A stretch of DNA of 64,000 bases from Sipunculus nudus (GCA_026874595.1 CM049317.1:63153118-63217117); one strand, 5' to 3'. Counted from the first letter of the stretch, positions 48,401-59,332 are shown. Notes: generated by a model not told the origin, from the sequence alone. Numbers and translations: made by a program.

Positions 48401-49670
48401 CATAGCTCACAGAATATGGGTAACAGGGACCTTATTTCGGTTTCCATGTAGACCCCTTATGGGCTTCCCTGGAGGTGAGGACAGAAGATTCTAGGTCCAG
48501 TCATTATGATATGTGCCCTGTTTACAGATGACCAAATGTTTAAAGATCACAAAAGTAGAGAAAAAAAAAATCGTAAAAAATAAAAAAAAATAGGTGGCGC
48601 CACCAATCTCCAGAAATTGATGAAACACTCCATGATCAATATCCATGCAAAGAATCATGGTGATTAATGCATTAGTTGTTCAGATACTTGAGCTTTTGTA
48701 TTAAATTTTGCATTATTCTGGGGGGTACTTCAGAACCCCATAGCTCGAAGAATATAAATTACAGTGACCTAATTTCAGGTTTACAAGGAGAATTTCCATA
48801 GACCTCCCAGGATGTCAAGTAAGAAGATTCCAGGTCTAGCGGTTACGATTTGTGCCCTGTTAACAGACAGTCGCCTGGATGGCCGGAAGGACAACGGACA
48901 AAAGGTGATCCCTATAGCTCAGATGACTTTCAGTCAGCTGAGCTAAAAATTGAAAAAAATACAGGTGGCGCCACCAGAATGCAGAAACTGATGAAACATT
49001 TCATGATCAATATCCATGCAAAGAATCATGGTGATCAATATAATAATTGTTCAGATACTTGAGCTTTTGTATCAAATTTTCCATTTTTCTGGGGGGTACT
49101 TCGGAGCCCCATAGCTCAGAGGTTATGGGTAACAGAGACCTAATTTCAAGTTTTTAAGAAGACTTTTTATGGGCCTCTCTGCATGTCAAGAAAAAAGATT
49201 CTAGGTGTATTCGTTACGATTTGTGCCCTGTTAACAGATGGCCGCATCTTAAGAGGTCTCAAAAATAGAGAAAAATATTGGTAAAAATCAAAAAATACAG
49301 GTGGCGCCACCAGTCTGCAGAAACTGATGAAACCCTCCATGATCAATATCCATGCAAAAAATCATGATGATCAATGCATTAGTTGTTCAGATACTTGAGC
49401 TTTTGTATCAAATTTTCCATTATTCTGGGGGGTACTTCGGAACCCCATAGCTCAAAGAATATAGGTCACAGTGACCTAATTTCAGGTTTACAAGGAGAAT
49501 TTCCATAGACCTCCCAGGATTTCAAGTAAGAAGATTCCAGTTCTAGCGGTTACGATTTGTGCCCTGTTAACGGACAGACGCCCGGACGGCCGGACGGCCG
49601 GACGGACGACGGACAAAAGGTGATCCCTATAGCTCACATGACTTACAGTCAGCTGAGCTAAAAATTGAGG

Positions 49671-49710
<40 letters not shown>

Positions 49711-52700
49711 CACCACCTACAAGTACATCGACCTGATTTTTTTTTTTTTTTTTTTGGGGGGGGGGGGTTAAAAACCTCGTAATTGTAGCATCTTCAGGTT
49801 AAAAAGAGATTTCTGATGAAACTTTCCAAATAAATGATTTAATTTTTCACAAGAATTATCCCAGAGTAGGGTTGTCTCAATTGTATAAGAACAGTATGTG
49901 TTCATTGATTATTGGAATATTCATAGAAAGTTGTTATTGGTCTTGTAGCCATTAGTAAGCCAATTTCGAAGCAATGTAGTAAAATTCCTTCAGTATATAT
50001 AAACAGATTTGGCAAAATGCAAAAAGTTTGTCTGTATCTATAAATAGCTTGGCAGACTGCCAACTATTTCAGTTTTGCAACAGGCCAAGTTGCAGTCTGG
50101 GTCTATTTATACCTTTTGCATACTGCCAACCGTATCAGATTTGCAACAGGTCAAGATTTTACTCAGTGCAGTGGCTGCAGCCTGCAATTAGCTTCGCTTG
50201 ACCTGCCTCAGCTAAGCTTGGTCAGCCAAGTGCACCTGACTCAAGTTTATTGTATTGGCCTGAAATTTTGGCCTGTCCATGCATCTTTGTTGGCCTTCTC
50301 GTACAAAATACTAGTGGCGCCACCCACAGTGATGTTTGCATTGTGTACGTCGCTGCTCATTTCCCAGGGGGCTTCGTTAAATCAACATGACATTTGTATA
50401 TGTCGTATATAAGAATGGTGGCGCCATAATTTTTGCAAAGTGTATATTCCTGCTTATTCCTCATGAGTGATTTAACTTATCAGCCCGAAATAATGCAAGT
50501 TCATACATCTCGTATAGTTTGTTTATACAAGACTTGTGGCGCCACCTTCTATTTTTTTTTTGGGGGGGGGGGGTTATGCATCAAGTTGTCTAACCTTAGA
50601 TTACCCTTCCAAGTCTGCGAGTCATCCCCCTTGAAGATAAATTAACACCACTGTCCGTTCGTATTATCAGTTAATAAAAAACGGAATGCTTGATGGCTAG
50701 TAGCATGCAATCCGGAAACACAACACTTCATAACATCTACAGGTTTCCAAGTTTGCTTTTAAAGGGACCTAATCACCTATCTGACCTTTATAAACTAGAG
50801 GTAATCCCTTGGAGCTTTCATAAAAATAGGCCACGAAACGTGAATATCACTGCAGAGAGGCTTCTTGATTTATTTATATCAATGTGTTTATAATATATGG
50901 GGGCCCGCCAAAATAATAAAACAATTTCAACAAGGGCATATGGCAGCAAGTCAGATAAGCCAGATCTTTGCAAATGGCGTTTCCCAACAAGTGACCTTTC
51001 TACCTTTGCATATATATATGCAACCTACCACCTTAAGTTACATTTTTTCTGTTTGTCAACATTGCTGTGTTTACAAACATGTTATTGATAAACAAGTTCA
51101 AACATCCTTCACAAAGGCCATATCAGAACTTTTCACAACCAAAATTACCCTTAGATCATTAATATATACACAGAGGAAGCCCAAAATCACATAAATTCTT
51201 TTTTCCAAAGGTGGAAGAATGGGCCTCTTTAAGTGACTTTTCGGGAGGCAGGTTATTCATATTAATGTGATCTAAGTAGACTCATTCTCCCTTAATCAAC
51301 CAAGTGTTGTTCCTCTATGATCATTTCTGAGAGAGACGCATGCAAGGCTTCCATTGACTTTATTTTCCAATGAAATTTGTCTACTGTAACTACTTATATT
51401 TATTTATTTATTTTTTATCTTTATTTCCTATACCTTTCTATATTTTCACTGCATAATTATATTATATTTCCTGTTTTATAGAAATGTTAAATATTGGGAA
51501 AAAACTATTTTGTGGAAATGTTCTTGTTAGTGTTGCAGTTTAAAATTTCATTTTTTCCTTCAAGACCTATGTAAGCCTGTTCAGAAATGACATTTGTCAG
51601 ATGTCATTTGAGGATGTGGCTTTTCCCTCCGACGTAAGAGAGTATACCATCCTAGTTCACTGTCAGCCTTAACAGACGCATTTGAATGCCAACGAGCTGC
51701 TTAATCTCCGGTAGAGGTGACATGTATAACATTTTATACTACGTTTTAGGTAAGGAAATGAAGTATTTAAAGAAATGAAGTATTTTTGTAGCAAATAAAA
51801 ATAAATACAATTGCTCGGGCTGCTTTAACCGACATAATACCTTTTTGACCCAGAAACTGTATATAAGGATATATCGGATATTTAATATAATATATTATAT
51901 AATTACGTAAAATTTAAGAATGCCTTTGTCTTAAGTCTGGCATGCAATTTGTAGAAAATATACTTTAATATTTGGGCACAGACTGTATAACATGTCGAGA
52001 CATCGCATTTTGCCAAAAATTGACTAAGGTTCGGGGTCACGCCAGTCTTCAATCCCGTGTGTTGATCATGTGCGTCGAGAGTCGCTATGGAAGATCAGTG
52101 ACTGGTTCTTCGTGGTTCATGTTAAACAATTAAAATTTATAAATATTATTTAATTTGGTAGTACTCAATGGAGGTTATAAAGAAAAATGAATAATAATAT
52201 TGCCGCTGTCACGTGTTGTCCATTTGGATTACTCACATCCCTGTGGGGTATTTAGCTAAATGTCTCGTGTTGCCGGGATTTTGATATTTGCGCTCCCAAA
52301 CTCGATCTCTGTTTAATATTGATAAAACATTCTGCATTCATTGCTGATTAAAGTATAAATAATCATTTATCATTGTAACAGATGAATAGTAAATCTAATT
52401 TTTGCTTATCTCTTACGTTTTTCTTCATATGTGACTGATATAATTGTCGCACTTCGAAGGTAAGCACCAGCCCTCCGACAATGTCTGCATGGACTATGTA
52501 CAGGAAACATTCCAATGAAACCGCACCGTGCTTGTTGAAGAAAAACACCTAGTTTTAGGATCTATATTTATCGATTTTGAACCGCGGTACTTCGTACCGT
52601 ATTTTGTATGGGCTTTCATTAGGTTCTTTTGATGTATATTGTGGTATCAATGCATTGTTTATTATTATTGTTATTATTGTTGTTGTTAATTTTTTTTTAT

Positions 52701-53214
52701 AATACGCAATATTTCATCAAATAACCACTACCTTGTGTAATCTGATGCATGCAAGAATTGTATATTTTCTTGTATTTATCCTATTGTTGATTTAATGTTT
52801 TCACGTAGGATTAAGGTCAAATGTACTTTTTATTGGTTCCACAGGCCGGTGGCTTTCAATCAGAATAAAATATCCATTCATAATATGGTAGCGCCCTTTT
52901 AAGATTATTTCTCAGGCTATTGCACGGTGCCTCTTGTATCCCGCAACTTTGGATCGGTCGTCTAAATGATAAAATTCTGTTATTGCGCTGGTACTAGTCT
53001 AGCGAATGTATTGCTCACCTGTAACGATGATCCCTTGCAGCAACTTTGACCATGATGTCGTAGAGGTCAGTGGCCCAGGCGAAGACCGGCTTAGTGTGAT
53101 GGAATTCTCTTGCGTCGTTGGTCACGTTGTTTATGACGGTGTAGCGGATAACGGTGAAGTAATTATCTGTACAGAGTATGACTATTAATCAACAGCGATT
53201 GAATCTCTCTCTCA

Positions 53215-53271
<57 letters not shown>

Positions 53272-55462
53272 TCGTATTTTTCTTTTTACATTTTTCTTTT
53301 TACATTTCTTTTTACCAATTTACCATTTGAAGGTCTGGCATTGCTGGTTTTTACACATATTTGTTTAACAGTTTGATACAGACACACACTTACATACACA
53401 CACCCTGACACCCTGTGTGTAGGTGCATGGATATCAACATCTGAAGTCCACAGTTAATTAACCCAGGTTAGCCAACAACAAGCCTACCTTTGCTACAGTT
53501 GACTCCACCATGTGTCCACCAGCACGAACACTCGTAGCCTCTCTCGTTGTTTCTAGGAACACACCGTCCACCGTTCAAACATGGCGACGGAATGCAGGCA
53601 CGAGCTGAAATCCATACATCCATGGCCATCAGTTTTGTGCAAGATAAAGCCTAATTTAAGGTGACTTTTATATATAAATATATTGGTATGGATATTGTTT
53701 GAAGATAGAAGAAATTCCGCATTTAAGGTTTCTCTTGTTAAACCGTCATACAAGACTAAAAAGGATTTAAGCTCCACTTTCATAAAATTAAACGTGCTAA
53801 TATTTGTTTTGTTTTTTTTTAGAATCACTTACAAGTGATGGGAATTAGAGCTGAAGGTCTGTATTACATTTGCGTTTGACATGACTCGTGAGTCAGGGGA
53901 AAGCTGCATGACTCGGCTTTTACGAATACATTTTATTTTAGTCTTTACCAAAGTGGGACCAGCGAGGGACCAATCAATTACTACAGACGCTGTCTGAAGA
54001 CTGACTGATCAGCAATGACGCTTCCATTTCGCATCTGGATTTAAAGAGACATAATCCTGTAGAGGAGTGTTAAAAACAGTGGACCGGGAGCGATCGCAGG
54101 CGTCAACATAAACACTGTGCGCGGGACTCCGTTCATCGACAGGGATCACTGAATGACTTGGCCCCAGAGAGGTAATACATGTTACCTCTGGCTGAAACAT
54201 CGCCTGTGTTGTGACTCAGGCCTGTGTTGTCCGTGTCTTTTCCGATGAGGCCCCTGGACCTATCGTACAAATGTGTTGCGACATTTTTACATTCGGCAAA
54301 TGGACAGTAGTATCCATCAAACAGAGATATATCAGAGGACATGAAGGTCCATGTATGGACACGTTTGGACTACTCTTTGTTTGAAAGCGCAAAATCCTAC
54401 CATCGGTCACCCGGCCTTGTATGGTAAACGAACACACAAGGACTGTGTTTACAAACCTGCAAACCCGTACCACGGTGTAAAACAACTCAAAGGAAGATAC
54501 TGAGACCGTGTGCTGGGAAGGTTTTGCCTGGAAACTTTTGTATGAAGTGAAGGTGAACTGATAGTCCTACAGTGTGAAAGTATAGGCATAATATTGCCCC
54601 TGATTATATCCCTTTAAAGTTATCAACTTCTTCCTCGAGGGTGTGCATATTCATGTAATCTTGGCCCGTTCCATGTGAATTGGATCAGGCGAGATCCTTT
54701 GTTAGGCGCTCGGCGTTTTTGTTTTCCTTAACTCGGGAATAATGGATTCATTTTGATGCAGTTATGTGAAGTTTTGGTTGCACCAGTTATCAAGTGCATC
54801 CAGGACATTTTACTTTTGCGAGATTGAGCACAGTAGAACCACTGATTTTCATATATATTTTTTCTCAAATAATCGTCTTTTTTAATTTGAAATAAGGAAA
54901 TGAAATTTAACTCTTTTACCTGAAACGTAGAAATAAGTCGGAAAATATACTTTTCATAATTTCCGAAAGTGACTCCAAAGATTGGCAGAGTGGCGTTCAT
55001 TCACACGTGAAGAAAAACATGGCCCCGTGTGGACAACGGAGCAGCGTGTCTTATTATAGCTTTTAGTTTTATTATTATGGTACATGCATTTACCCAGTCA
55101 CTTCATTTTCTGACGTGACAGGGCTCGATTGGTATGATCTTTCTATGATTGTTACTGTGTGCTTCACGGGAAACGGTAAGTGTAGATGTCCGGGGTACAT
55201 GCGAACACTTTCAACTGTCTTTGTTCTATCGGACAGAGCTTGGAATAATATATTTCCTATACTTACGTACCGCCCAATAACATTTTCTCAGGGGCTTTGT
55301 CATGTTTGCAAATTGACAGTGGAATCTTGTAGTTTCTTGGCAAATATCTGTACTTACATTGTTCTTGGGCCTTGGTCATCGTCAGTATCGCCAAAAGAGA
55401 AAGGACTGAGAGGATCAGCCTCATCATGACCTAATGTCTTCTGTATCACCCAGTAACGAAAT
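45339..55462 (-). CDS. Secreted EGF plus transcobalamin-C-terminal-like (DUF4430-like) protein, 5 coding exons
   Basis: Joining 55,358-55,427, 53,488-53,604, 53,019-53,166, 46,584-46,720 and 45,339-45,439 gives 573 coding bases (190 codons plus stop). Every GT/AG border and phase fits. Order: signal peptide (residues about 1-20), EGF domain (about 26-62), then a domain of about 125 residues that follows the beta domain of transcobalamin and intrinsic factor. In vertebrates this domain cups cobalamin beside an alpha barrel, which is absent here. The protein should be secreted, with possible N-glycan sites NCS, NVT and NAT. Cobalamin binding is not shown. Intron 3 (6.3 kb) holds repeats and a family III element. 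Confidence 0.85.
45449..45600 (-). repeat. 31 bp minisatellite next to the exon 5 acceptor
   Basis: About five units of roughly 31 bp built on 'ggtgacaagaacaggaagag' and 'taactaa'. On the transcribed strand they give repeated CTCTTCCTGTT pyrimidine stretches just upstream of the acceptor. The pseudogene copy has only about one and a half units. Confidence 0.75.
45601..46583 (-). other. Intron 4, mostly unrecognised
   Basis: 46,200-46,583 matches the pseudogene copy on both sides of the LINE (32,760-32,932 and 36,354-36,556). The empty LINE site lies at about 46,358-46,385. 45,610-46,195 has no counterpart there and shows no motif. Confidence 0.55.
46584..46720 (-). CDS. Coding exon 4: core of transcobalamin-like domain
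   Basis: 137 bases, phase 2 to 1. FNATYYEGLGYFITEINGL then KLYWLLL corresponds to the family's most conserved stretch ('f.f...wG.yI.sINGl...... YW.ll'). In cobalamin carriers this loop and tryptophan region lie near the ligand. The acceptor (caatgcag) is weak in pyrimidines. An NAT glycan site is present. A broken copy lies at 36,557-36,692. Confidence 0.87.
46750..46779 (+). repeat. Adjacent poly-T and poly-G tracts
   Basis: T run followed directly by a G run in intron 3. Confidence 0.85.
46935..47745 (+). repeat. Family III repeat in intron 3
   Basis: Starts tttagctaacgtttgacctt. Contains a perfect ggtggcgccacc at 47,302-47,313. It is the equivalent of 36,905-37,500. Confidence 0.78.
47750..49670 (-). 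repeat. Two inverted family I arrays
   Basis: The left edge aacaagtgacccaggggtca, gctcagctga is the complement of the 3' terminus. Complemented starts (agctcagatgactttcag, tcagctgagctaaaaat) occur at about 48,915-48,945 and 49,635-49,665, each next to a CGGACGG run. Five or six units with gttaacagatg...tctggggggtactt blocks lie between. Perfect ggtggcgccacc at 48,593, 48,964 and 49,300. Confidence 0.82.
49672..49709 (+). repeat. (GT)n microsatellite
   Basis: Nearly pure GT dinucleotides at the edge of a family I start. Confidence 0.95.
49710..50200 (+). repeat. Family III 3' part with poly-T/poly-G tract
   Basis: A T run then a G run at about 49,738-49,768. 'gcatcttcaggttaaaaag' and 'cttggcagactgccaacta' blocks are shared with 25.1-25.8 and 38.6-39.1 kb. 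Confidence 0.65.
50201..50570 (+). repeat. Family II fragment
   Basis: 'ggcctgaaattttggcctg', 'gtggcgccaccc', 'gtggcgccacct' blocks, ending in a T/G homopolymer at 50,553-50,572. Confidence 0.65.
50575..53015 (-). other. Intron 3, upstream part
   Basis: Largely unique. 51,600-51,662 matches 37,808-37,871. No exon was recognised on either strand, and the several open frames have no motif. Confidence 0.5.
53019..53166 (-). CDS. Coding exon 3: first half of transcobalamin-like domain
   Basis: Acceptor tctgtacag, donor gtgagc. 148 bases in phase 1 to 2. It begins DNYFTVIRYTVINNVTND and ends WATDLYDIMVKVAARDHRY. The first beta strand ('ftV.Y.v.N') and the helix ('lyDiM.kVA') match the start of the transcobalamin C-terminal domain pattern ('VtY.v.n ... 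LldVMkkAq'). Confidence 0.82.
53216..53270 (+). repeat. (TA)n microsatellite in intron 2
   Basis: About 27 TA units between coding exons 2 and 3. Confidence 0.95.
53488..53604 (-). CDS. Coding exon 2: EGF-like domain
   Basis: A single exon of 117 bases in phase 1-1 encodes one EGF domain, a common arrangement for shuffled EGF exons. Cysteine spacing is C-x4-C-x5-C-x10-C-x-C-x8-C. Blocks CLNGGRC and GYECSC are classical. The calcium-binding start (D-x-D/E) is absent, so it is probably a non-calcium EGF. A glycan site NCS lies at the last cysteine. Confidence 0.9.
53605..55357 (-). other. Intron 1 of the secreted-protein gene
   Basis: No further exon needed: exon 1 and exon 2 join in phase. 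The 54.0-54.5 kb part is GC-balanced with overlapping open frames but no recognised motif. Confidence 0.5.
55358..55462 (-). CDS. Coding exon 1: 5' UTR end and signal peptide
   Basis: The start codon is at 55,427-55,425. A second ATG follows directly. The peptide MMRLILSVLSLLAILTMTKA, then QEQ, is a typical signal peptide: a basic residue, a hydrophobic core, and a likely cut after the TKA. Donor gtaagt; leaves in phase 1. Confidence 0.82.
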
Positions 55463-55950
55463 CTGAAATACATGATACGGAGAAGGCTGGCCTAGTTGAT
55501 GCAGTGTTTAAGATTTAATCCCTTCCATTAATCCCTTCCTTAATTCCATTTATACATCATACTTGCTTTCTCTCTCTATATATATATATAAGTTATGGCA
55601 AGTTTTATAATTAATCTCACTTCTAGTATAATTAATTATAGATTTCAGTCCTTCCAAATCTAGTGTTCTGTTATCGCTGCTTTGTATAGCAAGATTTTCT
55701 AGGTTTCACCACCAGGGCTGGCACTGGCCAAAAATATTGTAATCAGAACAATAAGAGCCTGGTATCGCATTGTGCTGAAGGGACACCTTTCTCTTTGCTC
55801 TGTTTCTTAGCCCTGTACCAGCCATGGTGCAGATACTAAAGCAGCGATTAGAACGAAGGAGATATTTAAAGACTATGAACAGTGTATGACGAGTCAGCTT
55901 TCCTGAGTGTCTTTCACCAACCAGGAAAGTGCCCATGCATGATTACTTAC

Positions 55951-55985
55951 CAGCTGCTAACGTTTCAGACGTTGTTGTGACTATA
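55951..55985 (-). other. Inferred 5' UTR exon of the secreted-protein gene
   Basis: Ends with a strong donor (CAGCTG then gtaagt). The next acceptor, atgtatttcag, opens the exon at 55,462, which holds 35 untranslated bases before the ATG. The start position is a guess from the TATA box. Confidence 0.4.
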
Positions 55986-56008
55986 ACCTTGTTCATGCAG
56001 GAGTGTTA

Positions 56009-56017
56009 CTTTAAATA
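56009..56017 (-). promoter_or_regulatory. Candidate TATA box of the secreted-protein gene
   Basis: The minus strand reads TATTTAAAG. The expected start, about 30 bp further along, falls near 55,980, just before the inferred non-coding first exon. Confidence 0.45.
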
Positions 56018-56019
56018 GC

Positions 56020-57590
56020 AATAAAGTGCAGTCGTATTTTAGATCAGGTAAATATATATGTACCCGGATTCTCAGTAAGAACTTACACGAAGCCTTTGTT
56101 CAAAATGTCATGTCCGGGTCGTCGTACTGAGGCAAGAATATAAAGTGTCCTGGACTGTGAAAACCACTAACATTAGTCATTCACTCAATAACATAATTTT
56201 ACAATGGCGCCCTGAATAATGTCATACAACGTACATGTCCGTATCAAACCTGTGACCAGTGCAGCATTAAGTAAACAAATTAATAAGGCATTATTTGCGT
56301 ACTTGTCCTTAACAGGCAGTCATGACTCCTCTGACGCAACTATTTTACGAATGTCATGTGAGAACCCTTGTTTATCTTAAGTTTCTTGTCTTTTTTTTTT
56401 GTTTCTGCACGTGATAACTTCAAAACACCCATTAATTGTCAAAGAAACATTCTCACCGGCTTCTGTGGTCTTGGAGTAGAGTACAGGGTTCAAGGCCTCG
56501 AGATCGCCAGGTCAAAACTCAGCTGAGGGAGTCTGGCGGTGTGGGGGAGGGGGGAAGGGGATGCGATTCATGGTCAGCCCTCATCCAGGGTAAGCTTAAT
56601 GTGAAGGCTGTGTTCCACAGCTGTGTATTTCTCAAGCGAGTGCATATTCCAGCGGTTCCCCGATAAAATTATTAATCAATACAGAAATTGAACTTTCATT
56701 TACATACTCGAATATCATAAATCACACGTCAATAGTAGTAATTAAATGGGCAATAAGCACGTTGACTGATGAAAGACACACACGGGACTGTTTAAGCATT
56801 ATTAAATACAAGAGAAGGGACAGTTTTGTGTTACTTAAAATATTTATATTTTTTATGATATAGAGAGTTCTGTTTGGTGAAGAATCTTTGGTGGTATCTG
56901 TATTTTCTTTAGTTCTTCTAACAGTTCCAGAATTTTGCCTGGGCCACTCTACTTAAAAGGGATGCTAGCCTGGCAATTACCCAAGGAATAGTTCTGCCCT
57001 AACTTGGATGACAGTTTTGAAGTATATTTCACATTTTCTAGGATTTCGTTTGTAAATCTTAAATGATACATGAGAAAATATAGGATTTTTGGAACAATTT
57101 ATGAAAATATAAGACACTATAGAACACTTTAGAATAGTAGGTTTCATACAAATCACAGGGATGAGCAGACCGGAACACTAATAAAAGCATTTCATGTTAT
57201 TATTACAACATAGTTTGAGAACTTAGTAGTTTAAGAACTACATGAATTTGCATTGAAAAATGTATAATTACTAATGCAAATGCAAATGCGACGATTTTAG
57301 ATAAAAACGCATAAGTTTTGAAACCCAGCCCTGCTATGTATAATAAAATATTTTATGATCAATTCAGATTACTATTAGACAGAAAATACTTTTTAACTAA
57401 ATGCTTGTATCAATGAGGCATATCAGACATGCAGACATAATTATTTTACATATACATTTTTGTTTATGTACATGAATATACACATTTCATATTGAGAATA
57501 AAATTGATATCATTACATATATTATTTAGACAATCATCTTATTTTTTTATATCTACTAATGGCGGGCCTTTTTTTAAATATAAAGACTGA
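56020..57590. other. Intergenic sequence, nothing recognised
   Basis: AT-rich sequence upstream of the minus-strand promoter. No exon or element supported. Confidence 0.45.
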
Positions 57591-57596
57591 CTGCCT

Positions 57597-57745
57597 ATGA
57601 TGATGAATAATGGTTCACATTGATCAGGTCTGCTACTAACGCGACAGTCGTGTTCGTGGTAATTAACAATACTTACAACTCATTTTATACATTCCAGTTG
57701 TCCAAATAGTAGACATTAAGTCAATTTTATGGTATTTTATCACAA
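57597..57745 (+). repeat. Direct repeat, first copy (pairs with 58,002-58,160)
   Basis: Shares 'tgatgatgaataatggt', 'caggtctgc.act.acgcgacagt' and 'agtcaatt' blocks with the second copy, about 405 bp away. Confidence 0.75.
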
Positions 57746-57810
57746 AATATACACAATATGTCCTGAATGGGATATATTATGATGTGAGTATATATGTGTC
57801 GATTTTATGT

Positions 57811-57811
57811 G

Positions 57812-57858
<47 letters not shown>
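57811..57858 (+). repeat. (TA)n microsatellite
   Basis: Pure TA run, followed by a short TG run. Confidence 0.95.
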
Positions 57859-57860
<2 letters not shown>

Positions 57861-58001
57861 TGTGTGTGTTTGAATATATCCATTACACATCTCATTATTA
57901 TCATTACATATATAATGTGGATATTCATTTTTTTATTTAGATACATTCCTATAATGATGAATATACATAATAATATGATGAAATACATATTATTCCTATG
58001 A

Positions 58002-58160
58002 TGATGAATAATGGTCGGCACTGAACAGGTCTGCAACTGACGCGACAGTTGTTTTCGGGGTAATTTTACAATAATTACATTTCATTTTACGAATTTCAGC
58101 TGGAAAAAAGAAGTGGTCTAAATGGGAGACAATAAGTCAATTAAATGGACATTAATAAAA
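58002..58160 (+). repeat. Direct repeat, second copy
   Basis: Diverged copy of 57,597-57,745. Confidence 0.75.
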
Positions 58161-58228
58161 AAAAAATACATAATATGAACAGAAAGGGGGGAAACTCTGA
58201 TATGGGTACGTGTCAGTTGAAGGCGTTG

Positions 58229-58234
58229 TATATA
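58229..58234 (+). promoter_or_regulatory. Candidate TATA box
   Basis: gtTATATAtg, about 70 bp before a signal-peptide ATG. The expected transcription start is near 58,258. Confidence 0.4.
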
Positions 58235-58301
58235 TGTGGGGCGAGGACCGTCTCGTTGTACTTGGTCCATTGAGGAGAGAGTTATTCCGAACGGAGACCC
58301 T

Positions 58302-58347
58302 ATGCTAGGCAGTCTGTTATTTGTAGCTTTACTGGCAGCAAGCCATG
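58302..58347 (+). CDS. Candidate first coding exon: signal peptide of an unknown secreted protein
   Basis: The ATG opens MLGSLLFVALLAASH plus one base, a convincing short signal peptide. It lies downstream of a TATA box at the right distance. The possible donor (G then gtttga) is weak, and read straight through the frame stops after HGLKF. Next exons are not certain. An acceptor at 60,439 would give GCPAPVVGGQCNQ and a stop. That would be a 28-residue precursor with two cysteines, which is speculative. Chance is possible. Confidence 0.35.
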
Positions 58348-59020
58348 GTTTGAAGTTTTAATGCATTTAGTTATTTTTTTCAATTTCATGATATCTCGGC
58401 TTCGTGATAGATAATTTATTTTTTTAATTATCACTTTCCGCTATTGTTAACTTGTCTATCTTGCGATTTATACCTATATTTCGATATAAATATTAATTTG
58501 AATAGATTAATAGAGATTTAATGTTTCGTAATGGCCCCAGGCGGTTAGAATGAGGGTGTGTGATGTACCCTGTGACATAACCTATATTGTATTGTAACCA
58601 TCTTAATAAAATGTTGGCTATCTTTCGTTCGTATTAATTCGTCTCTGTGTCTGTCTTTGGTACTGTTTCTCTCTCTCTCTCTCTCTCTCATTCTCTCTCT
58701 CTCTCTCTTGTTGTAGGATACTGCCTGCCATTGTGTTTTTCCATCTTTGGTTTTCTTCTAGCTAGCTCTGTCATTTTACATAATTATCGTCCGTTTGTGT
58801 TTCTGTCAGATACCTCTGCTCTCTCTCTGTCTCTTGCAGCCTCACTTCTGTGTAACTTCGATCACAAGCTTTTGATTGTATGAAATAGGATTTCGTGGAG
58901 AATGCAAGAAATCTATGAATTGCTTTAAGGTGAACGTGTACAAAGGTGTAGGCTTGAACAATGTTTGCAGCGAGAGCGCCAAGTAAGGACCTTTATGCTA
59001 TATAACTAACTCCACGGAAA
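58348..59020. other. Spacer with CT microsatellite
   Basis: AT-rich sequence. A (CT)n run at about 58,668-58,707 gives serine/leucine-rich open frames that are artefacts. Confidence 0.5.
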
Positions 59021-59119
59021 AAGTGGAGATCATGCGTTCCACCCTTTTTGTCTGTTCGTTCGTCCAGATAATTTCTCTAAGCTTTGCAACTTATTTTCAA
59101 TATTCTATTACTGACAGTG

Positions 59120-59270
59120 GGCGAGGCGTATCCGGATCAGGAGGGGTCAAGGGCGGATTTCAGTTGGGGGGGGGGGGTCTTTTTGGAAAATATCAACTAA
59201 GAAATAGAATACCATATGGTTCACCCCCCCCCCCCCCCGAATTTAGGTCTGGTGCCGCTTTCTCCCCTAT
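59120..59270. repeat. Repeat-like block with facing poly-G and poly-C tracts
   Basis: 'gggcggatt' then a G run (about 59,166-59,177) and, 50 bp on, a C run (about 59,224-59,238). The two tracts can pair. Similar 'ggggcggatccag' wording occurs near 32,546. Confidence 0.6.
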
Positions 59271-59332
59271 ATTTCTGCATGCGAGAGTTATGTATAACGC
59301 CAACACGTTAACACTAAACGAAATAAAATAAG

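Noticed and set aside
53006-53188. Plus-strand open frame across exon 3
   Set aside because: Antisense shadow of the minus-strand coding exon, which has proper splice sites and family similarity.
57806-58036. Tyrosine/isoleucine-repeat open frames on both strands (also 63.1-63.6 kb)
   Set aside because: Translations of TA microsatellites.
58647-58883. Serine/leucine-rich open frame
   Set aside because: Translation of a CT microsatellite.
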